This document shows, in pieces, positions 28,001 through 37,097 of a stretch of DNA of 43,943 nt; position 1 is the stretch's first letter; each line of letters starts with the position of its first letter. The DNA is from Candidatus Gottesmanbacteria bacterium GW2011_GWC1_43_10 (GTDB taxonomy: Bacteria; Patescibacteriota; Microgenomatia; UBA10105), in assembly GCA_000995415.1 (NCBI GenBank), contig LCEX01000015.1, positions 1-43,943 of the forward strand, written 5' to 3'. Under the pieces are notes generated by a model. The model was not told the DNA's origin, searched no databases, and worked only from the letters and a program-made list of their open reading frames with translations. The translations under genes and the position numbers were made by a program.

Positions 28001-28103
28001 GTGGATGAAATTTTCGCTGTTCGCATTCGAGGAGGGACGAGACTTTTATGGAGAAGTAGCGCTCTATCCCGATCGAGTTGCGGAACAAGAAAATTTTGTC
28101 CAC
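28001..28103. repeat. Dispersed ~105-nt structured element, copy 1
   Basis: GTGGATGAAATTTTC...GAAAATTTTGTCCAC arms with conserved core GCATTCGAGGAGGGACGA..CTTTTATGGAGAAGTAGCG..ATCCCGATCGAGTTGCGGA. Confidence 0.75.
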
Positions 28104-28119
28104 GAATCACTATGTACCG

Positions 28120-29154
28120 TTATGACCTCCCGCTTACTTTCACTCCCAATTTGTTGAAAATCACATCATAAATCTTCACTGCATCGTCAAGCGAATGTTG
28201 GGTATTGAGTAGGATAATGATAATTTGTTTACCTCCGTTTTCCGCGTACGATACCAATGTTTCGCCGGCAAAATCAGTCACTCCGGGCTTGACTCCCTTG
28301 ATCCCCGGATAAGACCGTTCCAGTTGCAAGATGTTATACAAGTAAAACGCTTTGTGCTTATCCTCCAGATATGGAATTTCTTTATAATATGTTGCCACGA
28401 CTTGAGCAAACGTCGGATTGGTCAGGGCATAATTGGTCAAACTTAATAAATCCAGCGGGGTGGAAAAAGTCGTCTTATCCCGCGTCTCCCCATCAAGACC
28501 GGTGGGATTGTAAAAAAAAGTATCCAGCATCCCCAAGCATCTGGCGGTTTCATTCATGGATTGGATAAAAGCTGATCTACCCGGACCCAAACCCTCGGCC
28601 AATGTCTCTGCCGCATCATTACCCGATGGCAACATCAAACCGTAAAGTAAATCTTCCACCGCGACTGATTCTCCACTCGTTAGTCCCATTTGGGCTTCAC
28701 CAATGCTAACAGCTGCAGAACTGACTTTTAGTTCTTGGTCAAGTCGGCTTTTTTCCAAAGCCACCAAGGTAGTCATGATTTTGGCTACCGAGGCAATCGG
28801 CAACTCCTGGGTCAGATTTTTGGAAAAAAGCAGTTCTCTACCATGCCTTTCCATCACCGCATAAGCTTGGGCAGACACATCCAAACTTTCACTAAATTTT
28901 GGGGTGAGAGTCTTGGGGAAAAAAGTATTTGGGGGGAAGTTGTCGATAGTCTTGCGGTCGAAGATGATCCGCTTGGCAGTGACCGTCTCTGTATCATCAA
29001 CCAGTGGCGAAACTACCCCCAAAACATTTGGTTGGTAAAATTTGCTAAACAAAATTCCACCAACACCGATTAAACCCAAGCCCAAAAAGATCGCGCCAGT
29101 CTTCATCCAATTCATAGAGTTCCAATATATCAAATTTTGTAGCCAAAAAACCAA
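28120..29154 (-). CDS. D-alanyl-D-alanine carboxypeptidase (peptidase S11)
   Basis: ASVAKIMT (SxxK), PSGNDAAE (SGN), KPGVTDFAGE. Confidence 0.9.
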   Translation of the reverse strand: MVFWLQNLIYWNSMNWMKTGAIFLGLGLIGVGGILFSKFYQPNVLGVVSPLVDDTETVTAKRIIFDRKTIDNFPPNTFFPKTLTPKFSESLDVSAQAYAVMERHGRELLFSKNLTQELPIASVAKIMTTLVALEKSRLDQELKVSSAAVSIGEAQMGLTSGESVAVEDLLYGLMLPSGNDAAETLAEGLGPGRSAFIQSMNETARCLGMLDTFFYNPTGLDGETRDKTTFSTPLDLLSLTNYALTNPTFAQVVATYYKEIPYLEDKHKAFYLYNILQLERSYPGIKGVKPGVTDFAGETLVSYAENGGKQIIIILLNTQHSLDDAVKIYDVIFNKLGVKVSGRS

Positions 29155-29174
29155 TTATCTACTATACTAGATAT

Positions 29175-29891
29175 ATGCTGTCGGAAATCCTGGAGGTCAA
29201 ACCCGAAACACCATCAGTCACATCATTTAAATATACCAAACCAGCCAACTTTTCTTATAGTCCTGGCCAATTCACCAATATAGAACTGGATATTGCCGAC
29301 TGTGATGAGCGCTGCAATAAACGCAATTTTTCGCTTGTTTCTTCTCCCACAGATGATTACTTGATGTTTGCTACTCGCGTAGGCGCAAGCCGCTTTAAAC
29401 AAACTACGGAAACCTTAACCAACGGTAACCAGTTCCATCTCACCGGCCCGTTCGGCAGATTTATTTTAAATGAAGACGAGCGAGTTGGGGCCGTGATGTT
29501 ATCAGGTGGAATTGGCATCACCCCACTCCACTCCATGATCAAGTATGCGACTTATAAACAGCTCCCCAAACCCATTACTCTGATTTATTCCAACTCAACT
29601 GCCGACGATATCCCATTTAAAAAAGATTTAGACGAATACGCAACTCAAAATAAACACTTTCAAGCGCATTACACAGTGACTAACACAGCTGATACTCCGC
29701 CGTCTGGCGGATGGACAGGGCGAAAAGGGAGAATCGACGAGACCATGATTCAAGAACTGATACCCAATTGGCAAATATGCGAATTCTATGTCTGCGGCCC
29801 AGCCCAAATGGTTATTGAAATAAAAAAACTCCTAGTTAATATGGGATTAGACGTAGAAAAACTCAAGTCAGAACTTTTTACAGGGTATTAA
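29175..29891 (+). CDS. FAD-dependent oxidoreductase (ferredoxin-NADP reductase type)
   Basis: RNFSLVSSPTD, GGIGITPLHSMIK, FYVCGPAQMV. Confidence 0.88.
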   Translation: MLSEILEVKPETPSVTSFKYTKPANFSYSPGQFTNIELDIADCDERCNKRNFSLVSSPTDDYLMFATRVGASRFKQTTETLTNGNQFHLTGPFGRFILNEDERVGAVMLSGGIGITPLHSMIKYATYKQLPKPITLIYSNSTADDIPFKKDLDEYATQNKHFQAHYTVTNTADTPPSGGWTGRKGRIDETMIQELIPNWQICEFYVCGPAQMVIEIKKLLVNMGLDVEKLKSELFTGY

Positions 29892-29892
29892 T

Positions 29893-30855
29893 TTAACTTT
29901 GTTCCTCCAACCACTTTTCCGCATCCATTGCAGCCATGCAACCCATGCCGGCGGCAACAACAGCTTGACGATAACGGGGATCCACACAATCACCGGCAGC
30001 AAATATCCCCTCAACGCTTGTTCGCGTTTGTGGCACCAACATATCCGCCTTATCCGTCATATTCGCCTTATATAAGGCTATGTACCCCTTCTCGTCTAAC
30101 TCCACTACTCCTCGTAAAAACTCCGTATTTGGCTGGTGCCCAATTGCCAGAAAAAATCCTTGAGTGGGAAATTCACTCACTTCTCCGGTTTTGGCATCTT
30201 TTAATTTAACACCTGAAACAGATGTTTCTCCCAAAACTTCTTCCACAATTTTATTTGTCAAAAATGTGATCTTAGGATTTTTCTGGGAGCGCTCGAGCAT
30301 GATCTTTGACGCCCGAAACTCGTCTCGGCGATGAATGATGGTCACTTTAGTCGCAAATTTTGTCAAAAAATTGGCTTCTTCCATCGCTGTATCTCCACCA
30401 CCAATCACAACTACTTCTTTACCTTTGAAGAAAAATCCGTCGCAAGTCGCACAAGCTGATACACCTTTGCCCATGAGCCGAGTTTCTGAAGGAAGACCCA
30501 AATATTTCGCCGACGCCCCTGTTGCCACAATTATAGTCTTGGCTTCATATTTATTTTTCTCTAAAGTCTCAACTACAAATCCCTTACTAGACGCTAAACG
30601 CGCTACACTTGATGCTTGTTCCAACTTGATTTCCGTCCCAAATCTCACCACTTGTGCCTTCATTTCTTCCATAAGTTGTGGGCCCAAAATACCTTTCCCA
30701 AACCCTGGATAGTTATCAACTTCAGTAGTGATTGTCAGCTGTCCTCCATCTTGTGGACCAGCCAACATGAGCGTCTTCAAAAACGCCCGTGAAGTATAAA
30801 GCGCCGCCGTATAACCTGCGGGCCCAGTACCTAAAATAATTACGTCGTAAATCAC
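29893..30855 (-). CDS. trxB: Thioredoxin reductase
   Basis: GTGPAGYTAALYTSR, CATCDG, AAGDCVD. Confidence 0.95.
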   Translation of the reverse strand: MIYDVIILGTGPAGYTAALYTSRAFLKTLMLAGPQDGGQLTITTEVDNYPGFGKGILGPQLMEEMKAQVVRFGTEIKLEQASSVARLASSKGFVVETLEKNKYEAKTIIVATGASAKYLGLPSETRLMGKGVSACATCDGFFFKGKEVVVIGGGDTAMEEANFLTKFATKVTIIHRRDEFRASKIMLERSQKNPKITFLTNKIVEEVLGETSVSGVKLKDAKTGEVSEFPTQGFFLAIGHQPNTEFLRGVVELDEKGYIALYKANMTDKADMLVPQTRTSVEGIFAAGDCVDPRYRQAVVAAGMGCMAAMDAEKWLEEQS

Positions 30856-30910
30856 TTTTAATTTGCCATTTGAAGTGTTTATGTAGATTTTCTTACTGAG
30901 TGGTAAAAGT

Positions 30911-30956
30911 GGGGAAACGGTTCTCCACCGCCAGGTGGATGAACCGAGGGTTCCCC
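30911..30956. repeat. Nested hairpin upstream of trxB
   Basis: GGGGAAACGGTTCTCCACC-GCCA-GGTGGATGAACCGAGGGTTCCCC. Confidence 0.75.
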
Positions 30957-31105
30957 CTGATTACCCGAAGTTAGAAAATCAAGTAAACCTTCACTGGCTG
31001 TCCTTCTTTGCTTCATTTCTTGGACAAGCAAGAAATGAAGAGTAAATAAAAAAATTGTAACTTCTCACTCGCTCCGAAGGAGCCCCTTCGGGGTTCGAAG
31101 AATAA

Positions 31106-31426
31106 TCAACTAACTAATTTATCAAATTCTGCTTTCAAAACTTCCTTCGATTGTACTCCAATCCACTGTTTCATTACTTGACCCTTGTGGAAGAGCATTA
31201 GGGTAGGGATCGACATGATCCCGTATTTTCCGGCGGTAGCTGGATTTTCATCTACATTGAGTTTGGCAATGACTCCTTTGTCTCCCAATTCTTTGTCCAG
31301 TTCTTCGAGTATTGGATCCTGCATCCGGCATGGTCCACACCACACCGCCCAAAAATCTACCAGAACCGGTTTGTCCGATTCCATTACTTTAGTTTGAAAC
31401 TCACTATCTGTCACAGTGATATGCAT
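31106..31426 (-). CDS. trxA: Thioredoxin
   Basis: DFWAVWCGPCRMQDPILEEL. Confidence 0.95.
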   Translation of the reverse strand: MHITVTDSEFQTKVMESDKPVLVDFWAVWCGPCRMQDPILEELDKELGDKGVIAKLNVDENPATAGKYGIMSIPTLMLFHKGQVMKQWIGVQSKEVLKAEFDKLVS

Positions 31427-31441
31427 ATTTTATCCTCTCTT

Positions 31442-31487
31442 AGAGACACTTATTTTCTGAATTCATTTGAGAAAATTTAGTGTCTCT
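31442..31487 (-). promoter_or_regulatory. Long hairpin in the trxA 5' UTR
   Basis: AGAGACACT/AGTGTCTCT plus ATTTTCT/AGAAAAT stems just upstream of the SD. Confidence 0.6.
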
Positions 31488-31765
31488 TGGACCCGCCGAA
31501 GTGAAGTTTCGTCTTGTCGGCCAATGGCCGAAGACGAACCTCAAACGTAGGTGGGCTATACTAGTTTATACTATTTTTGCCAAACAGGTATTTTAGGCCG
31601 CATCCGTTAGTAACATGATCTGTATTATATTGAAGGGTGCGGCACAAAGGGCCGTAGTCGTCCCGATTTAATCGGGACGAACGAGCCCTTAGAACTTACT
31701 ACATTTTTCCCTTTTTGACTAGTCCTTGACAAACTTTAGTGCAACAATTAGCCTTTTAGTAGTGC

Positions 31766-32650
31766 ATGAAAAAATCGTCCCGCTCCCATAAACAATCTTC
31801 TCAAGTTTGGTGGCTAGTAGGCTTAGTTATTTTATTGGTACTTGTTATTGCCGGAATGTACAATCGAACTTCTATTTCTTCAAAAGCTATAACTCCAAAA
31901 CTAACCAGTGTTGATTATTGTCTGCAGTTTGACCAATGGTTTTTCAAGAACGATTCAAATTACCGCGCTGACGCCCCTTTTTATACCAGTACCAACGGCC
32001 AACAACTTCAGTTAAAAATGCGTGCCTCTTCTACCAGCATCACGATCTATACGGCCAAAGGTCCGAGCTTGGGAAAAATGAGAGTTTTTATAGATGATAT
32101 AGACAAAGGTGTCGTCGATCTATACCAAGCCACGGAACAATTCCAAGTCCCCCTTACATATCCGCTCCTTACAAATACTCCTCACATGGTGAAAGTGGTG
32201 GCCTTGGATAACAAGAACCCTCTTTCAACCGGGACTGAAATAGTAGTTGATGGCATGTCACCCGATGGCGGTACATTTTGTGATTCTAGTGGTCCCTTGT
32301 ATAGCTACAACTCTTGGATACCTATCTTTGATAGTCGTGCACATGATGGAAGTTACTTTATAAGCAGTTTAGTAGGAGCCGAAATCACTGATTCCCAACT
32401 AAGTACAGTTTCCACTAAAGTTACTTGGATTACAGCCAAAGGTCCCAACGGTGGCAAAGCTGAACTGTATATTGATGGCGCACTCATCCGCACCGTAGAT
32501 TTGTACAACCCTACTACAATTTGGCAACACGCTGAAGTAGTTGATGGATTACCTTTTGCTTCTCATGTACCCAAAATCAAAATCATATCACCCACAAATT
32601 CTCTCACAAAAGACCCGGCTGTCATATTTGATAGTTTTCTCTACGAGTAA
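31766..32650 (+). CDS. TM-anchored surface protein with two tandem beta-sandwich-like repeats
   Basis: ITIYTAKGPSLGKMRVFIDDIDKGVVDLY and VTWITAKGPNGGKAELYIDGALIRTVDLY. Confidence 0.65.
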   Translation: MKKSSRSHKQSSQVWWLVGLVILLVLVIAGMYNRTSISSKAITPKLTSVDYCLQFDQWFFKNDSNYRADAPFYTSTNGQQLQLKMRASSTSITIYTAKGPSLGKMRVFIDDIDKGVVDLYQATEQFQVPLTYPLLTNTPHMVKVVALDNKNPLSTGTEIVVDGMSPDGGTFCDSSGPLYSYNSWIPIFDSRAHDGSYFISSLVGAEITDSQLSTVSTKVTWITAKGPNGGKAELYIDGALIRTVDLYNPTTIWQHAEVVDGLPFASHVPKIKIISPTNSLTKDPAVIFDSFLYE

Positions 32651-32712
32651 AAACCACTCATTTTAAACTTTTTCCCTCTTGACGAACCTGTAGCTTTATA
32701 GTACGATATTTT

Positions 32713-32731
32713 TATCCCCCTAGTGGGGATA
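32713..32731. promoter_or_regulatory. Candidate CsoR operator TATCCCC-CTAGT-GGGGATA
   Basis: Perfect 7-bp arms between a TTGACG..TACGAT promoter and the csoR start. Confidence 0.75.
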
Positions 32732-32743
32732 TAAGGAGAACTT

Positions 32744-33022
32744 ATGCCGAAGGGTGTTCCTAGAGACAAATCCATCGAAAGAACCGTTCTTCATCGCCTC
32801 AAAATCGCCCGGGGTCATTTGGACCGCGTAATTTCCATGGTGGAAAAGGGCGAGTATTGCATTGATGTCATCCATCAGTCTCAAGCCGTTCAAGCCGCCC
32901 TCAAAGGAATAGATCAAGTGGTATTAAAAAACCATATGGAGACGTGTGTGGCTCAAGAAATAAAAAAGGGCAACAGTCAACAAGTGTTGGATGAAGTCAT
33001 GAAAGTCATGGAAAAACAATAA
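32744..33022 (+). CDS. csoR: CsoR-family metal-sensing repressor
   Basis: LHRLKIARGHLDRVISMVEKGEYCIDVIHQSQAVQAALKGIDQVVLKNHMETCV. Confidence 0.92.
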   Translation: MPKGVPRDKSIERTVLHRLKIARGHLDRVISMVEKGEYCIDVIHQSQAVQAALKGIDQVVLKNHMETCVAQEIKKGNSQQVLDEVMKVMEKQ

Positions 33023-33051
33023 AAATATTGTTCAATTTGAGATAAAAATGT

Positions 33052-33408
33052 ATGGATAAAATCATCGTCACACTTTCCGGTTTGTTTGCGATAGTCGGTA
33101 TCTATTGGTTCTTTTTTGGCAAAAAAGAAACCGCGGTTTCCGCAAATGAGGCGCTTACTATCATCGTCGACGGTGGCTATAAACCCAATATTTTAAGAAT
33201 CAAAAAAGACAAGTCAGTCAAACTCACTTTTATCCGCAAAGACCAAAATAGTTGTCTTGAAGACTTAATTTTTCCGGATTATAAAATCAAGGAGTATTTA
33301 CCTATGAACCAACCCGTGACTGTCACCCTTACTCCTCCACATCCGGCTGTCTCTAGTTTCCACTGCGGCATGAACATGTTTCAAGGAAGGATTGAGGCGA
33401 CGACATGA
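33052..33408 (+). CDS. Cupredoxin-domain membrane-anchored protein
   Basis: [39 protein letters not shown]...[12 protein letters not shown]. Confidence 0.82.
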   Translation: MDKIIVTLSGLFAIVGIYWFFFGKKETAVSANEALTIIVDGGYKPNILRIKKDKSVKLTFIRKDQNSCLEDLIFPDYKIKEYLPMNQPVTVTLTPPHPAVSSFHCGMNMFQGRIEATT

Positions 33409-35723
33409 AAACATCTTTTCCGCTAGTTGGTATGCACTGCGCTAGCTGCGCCAAACTGATTGAACGCAAACTTAAAAAAACGCCAGGAGTCAATGAGGCG
33501 AGCGTAAATTATGGGAGTGAACAAGCCACGGTTGATTTTGATCCCAAAATCAGTTCTCTGGATACTTTGGCCAAAGCTGTCTCAGATGTAGGATATCAGG
33601 CTATCGTATCCGGCCGGGAAGAATCATCTCCTGAACAACTCAAAGAAGCAGCCAAACGTCAGGAACTAAGCCAACTCAAACAAAAAGTCATCGTCTCGAG
33701 TATTTTAAGTGTCTTGATCATCCTAGGGAGTTTTCCTGAATGGTTTGGTCGATTTTTCGCTTTTTTCTCTGGTTACGAACTACTAACCAATAACTACATA
33801 CTCTTACTTCTTACTACACCAGTACAGTTTTGGGCTGGGTGGGGATTTTATCAGGCGACTTGGTCGGGCCTGAAAAACCGCGCTGCTTCCATGGATACGC
33901 TGATTGCCATTGGCACAAGTGCCGCTTACGGATTTTCCGTCCTGACTACTCTTTTTGGCAAGACCCTCTCCCAATTGGGCTTCCCTTTGAGTCTTTACTT
34001 TGACACTGCAAGCGTGATCATTACTCTGATCCTCCTCGGCCGATATCTTGAAGCCAAAGCCAAAGCCCATACCAGTGACGCTATCAAAAAACTCTTACAT
34101 CTCCAAGCCAAAACCGCTCGGGTGTTACAAATGAAAAACGGTAACAATCTAACAATTCAACAATTAAACAATGGGGTCAACTTTATCGAAAAGGATATCC
34201 CTCTCGATCAAGTGCAGGTTGGTGATCTTATCCGTGTCCGTCCCGGTGAAAAAATTCCAGTTGATGGCAAAATCACCCAAGGCACTTCATCAATTGACGA
34301 ATCGATGGTCACCGGCGAATCAATTCCGGTGGATAAAAGAGAAGGTGATCTGGTTATTGGATCAACCATCAATAAAACCGGCAGCTTCTTGTTTGTGGCA
34401 ACCAAAGTCGGCAATGAAACCATGTTAGCTACGATCGTGAAAATGGTGGCCGAAGCCCAGAGCTCAAGAGCTCCCATTCAACGGTTGGCTGATGTAGTTT
34501 CTTCGTACTTTGTGCCGATTGTTTTGATGCTTTCTGTTGCCACTTTTGTTATCTGGTATGATTTTGGTCCGCCAGTGGGCGGATTTGTCCCAGCTTTTAC
34601 CAATTTGATTGCCGTTTTGATCATCGCCTGTCCGTGTGCCTTAGGCCTAGCCACACCCACAGCCATCATGGTGGGAGTTGGCCGAGGCGCGGAAAAAGGC
34701 ATTTTAATCAAAGATGCCCAAAGCTTGGAAATTGCCCACAAAACCAAGGTGGCAATTTTTGATAAGACTGGCACGCTCACTCGGGGTGAACCTCGCGTCA
34801 CTGATTTTTTGGTAACTGAGTCAAGTGACAGAAAGGCCTTAGAACCACTTATCGCGAGCGTTGAGGCAAATTCTGAACACCCACTCTCCCGGGCGATCGT
34901 TGCCTTTTTTCCAAAATCAGCAGTCCCAAAAGTTGATGATTTTCGCGCGATCGAAGGTTTTGGCGTCACCGGAAAAGTTGGCAGCAAAATGGTTTTGATC
35001 GGTAACCAAAAACTGATGGAACAGGAAAAAGTAGCGCGGGCTGCCGATTTGGAAAAACCAGCAGAACAGTGGATGGATCAAGGCAAAACTCTTGCCTTTG
35101 TTGCCGTCGACGGTAAACACTTAGGTCTCCTGGCTATCGCCGATACGATGAAGACCGAAGCCAAAGAAATGGTAACCCAACTCAAAAAAATCGGCGTCGC
35201 AGTCTGGATGATTACTGGTGATAATGAAAAAACAGCCAAGGCTATCGCCCAACAAGCTGGCATTGAAAATGTTTTAGCTCAAGTTTTACCCCAAGACAAA
35301 GCCAGCAAGGTGAAAGAGTTTAAATCTAAACAATATAGCCATAACACAATAAAGCAATCGTCTATTGTGGCCTTTGCCGGTGACGGTATCAACGATGCGC
35401 CGGCTTTGGCGGCGGCCGATGTGGGAATTGCCATGGGGACAGGCACTGACGTAGCTATTGAATCATCCAGCATCACCCTTCTCAATAAAGATCTACGTAG
35501 TGTCACTTCAGCCATAAATTTGAGCCGCGCCACCCTCTCAGTCATCAAACAAAACCTATTTTGGGCTTTTGGTTACAACGTGATTTTGATCCCAGTGGCT
35601 ATGGGTGCACTTTACCCGTTGACCGGTTGGCTCCTAAATCCGGCGCTGGCTGCCTTTGCCATGGCCGCCAGTTCTATTTCGGTTGTAGGTAATTCATTAC
35701 GTTTGAAAGGAGTAACTATATGA
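33405..35723 (+). CDS. copA: Copper-translocating P1B-type ATPase
   Basis: GMHCASC HMA site, [29 protein letters not shown]. Confidence 0.96.
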   Translation: MKTSFPLVGMHCASCAKLIERKLKKTPGVNEASVNYGSEQATVDFDPKISSLDTLAKAVSDVGYQAIVSGREESSPEQLKEAAKRQELSQLKQKVIVSSILSVLIILGSFPEWFGRFFAFFSGYELLTNNYILLLLTTPVQFWAGWGFYQATWSGLKNRAASMDTLIAIGTSAAYGFSVLTTLFGKTLSQLGFPLSLYFDTASVIITLILLGRYLEAKAKAHTSDAIKKLLHLQAKTARVLQMKNGNNLTIQQLNNGVNFIEKDIPLDQVQVGDLIRVRPGEKIPVDGKITQGTSSIDESMVTGESIPVDKREGDLVIGSTINKTGSFLFVATKVGNETMLATIVKMVAEAQSSRAPIQRLADVVSSYFVPIVLMLSVATFVIWYDFGPPVGGFVPAFTNLIAVLIIACPCALGLATPTAIMVGVGRGAEKGILIKDAQSLEIAHKTKVAIFDKTGTLTRGEPRVTDFLVTESSDRKALEPLIASVEANSEHPLSRAIVAFFPKSAVPKVDDFRAIEGFGVTGKVGSKMVLIGNQKLMEQEKVARAADLEKPAEQWMDQGKTLAFVAVDGKHLGLLAIADTMKTEAKEMVTQLKKIGVAVWMITGDNEKTAKAIAQQAGIENVLAQVLPQDKASKVKEFKSKQYSHNTIKQSSIVAFAGDGINDAPALAAADVGIAMGTGTDVAIESSSITLLNKDLRSVTSAINLSRATLSVIKQNLFWAFGYNVILIPVAMGALYPLTGWLLNPALAAFAMAASSISVVGNSLRLKGVTI
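34141..34175. repeat. In-frame octamer array in copA
   Basis: taacaatc taacaatt caacaatt aaacaatg encodes [11 protein letters not shown]. Confidence 0.7.
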
Positions 35724-36223
35724 ATACAGATACTAAAATTATTCTCGGAGCTATTGTTTTGAGTGTGTTGGTGATTGTCGGCGCCATCTTTTTGATTGGC
35801 AGCGGCGAAAGCAAATCACCCAAACGCGAAACTCTGGGAAGCGCCAGCATGATGCTTGATAAAAACAGTGAAGATTTTGGCAGTATGAAAAGTGATGAGG
35901 AACGGACAGCAACGTTTACCATCACCAATACTTCTGATGCAGTATTAAGAATTTGGAACATTGCCACAAGCTGTGACTGTACTTTTGCATCCATCATTAT
36001 CAACGGCCAAAAGACGGGCGAATTTAATATGGCGATGCATATGAGTTCGACTCTCAAAAACTGGATCGGTGAAATTCCCCCTAAACAAACTGCCCAACTT
36101 GAAGTCACCTACCGGCCCAAAGTCATGCCGGTGACCGGAGCAGTGACTAGACAAGTCAATTTTGCTACCAATGATCCGCAACACGCTGAGGTTGAAGTTA
36201 GTATAAAAGCAAACGTTTTATAA
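35720..36223 (+). CDS. DUF1573 domain protein
   Basis: [33 protein letters not shown]. Confidence 0.85.
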   Translation: MNTDTKIILGAIVLSVLVIVGAIFLIGSGESKSPKRETLGSASMMLDKNSEDFGSMKSDEERTATFTITNTSDAVLRIWNIATSCDCTFASIIINGQKTGEFNMAMHMSSTLKNWIGEIPPKQTAQLEVTYRPKVMPVTGAVTRQVNFATNDPQHAEVEVSIKANVL

Positions 36224-36257
36224 GTTCCCTAGGTTACTTAGGTAACTTGAGTCATTT

Positions 36258-37097
36258 ATGAATCTCATAAACAGTATTTCACTTATCACAGCGTTTTTTG
36301 GTGGCATGGTGGCTCTATTTGCCCCATGCTGTATCACTTTTTTGTTACCAAGTTATTTGGCTAATATTTTCCGCGAAAAAAGCCGGGTGGTGTGGGGCAC
36401 ACTAATTTTTGGTCTGGGAATTGCCACTATCTTAGTGCCAACTGCTTTGGGCATTAGAGCCATCGGCCAGATTTTCCAACAATATCATACCCAAATGTAT
36501 ATCGTGGGTGCGGGCTTTATGATCCTTTTGGGCCTGATGGAGTTGACCGGCAAAAAAATCACCCTGCCGATGCTCAACTTAACGATTGATTTAAACAAAC
36601 GCCATGATCCCTGGTCAGTTTATCTTTTGGGAGTCTTCTCCGGTATCACTTCTTCCTGCTGCACACCGGTACTAGCGGGTATTTTGACTTTGAGTTTTTT
36701 AAGTCCCACTTTTTTTTGGGCCGGGCTGGCAGGGCTAGCATATGTAGCCGGTATGGTGTTTCCGCTGGTCGTAATGGCTTTATTCCTGGAAAAAATCAAC
36801 TGGACCAACCTACCTTTACTTCGCGGTAAAACTGTAAAATTGGGGCAAAGACAGGTTTTACTCACTGATTTTGCTGCTGGTCTCTTGTTTATTAGTGTTG
36901 GAGTGATCTTTTTAGTTTTAGCCCTTTCCGGAACTATCGTGATGGGAAGTCAGGAACCAGTTGAACAAACGCTGGGCACCAATGTCATGAATTTGGTGCG
37001 CTTCCTCAAACAACTCCCCTTTAGCGAATACGTCTTTGCTCTAGTTTTACTTATCGGCGTAATTATTTTAATCAAAAAAGGAAGGAAAAATTTATGA
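36258..37097 (+). CDS. Cytochrome c biogenesis protein CcdA-like
   Basis: GGMVALFAPCCITFLLPSYLANI and GVFSGITSSCCTPVLAG. Confidence 0.88.
   Translation: MNLINSISLITAFFGGMVALFAPCCITFLLPSYLANIFREKSRVVWGTLIFGLGIATILVPTALGIRAIGQIFQQYHTQMYIVGAGFMILLGLMELTGKKITLPMLNLTIDLNKRHDPWSVYLLGVFSGITSSCCTPVLAGILTLSFLSPTFFWAGLAGLAYVAGMVFPLVVMALFLEKINWTNLPLLRGKTVKLGQRQVLLTDFAAGLLFISVGVIFLVLALSGTIVMGSQEPVEQTLGTNVMNLVRFLKQLPFSEYVFALVLLIGVIILIKKGRKNL

Noticed and set aside
27969-28157. ORF 62 aa covering structured element copy 1 as a real gene
   Set aside because: The ATGAAG-start reading breaks in copy 2 (ATG AAG CAA GCA AGG TGA) while stem pairing is kept; structure is the better explanation, though not proven.
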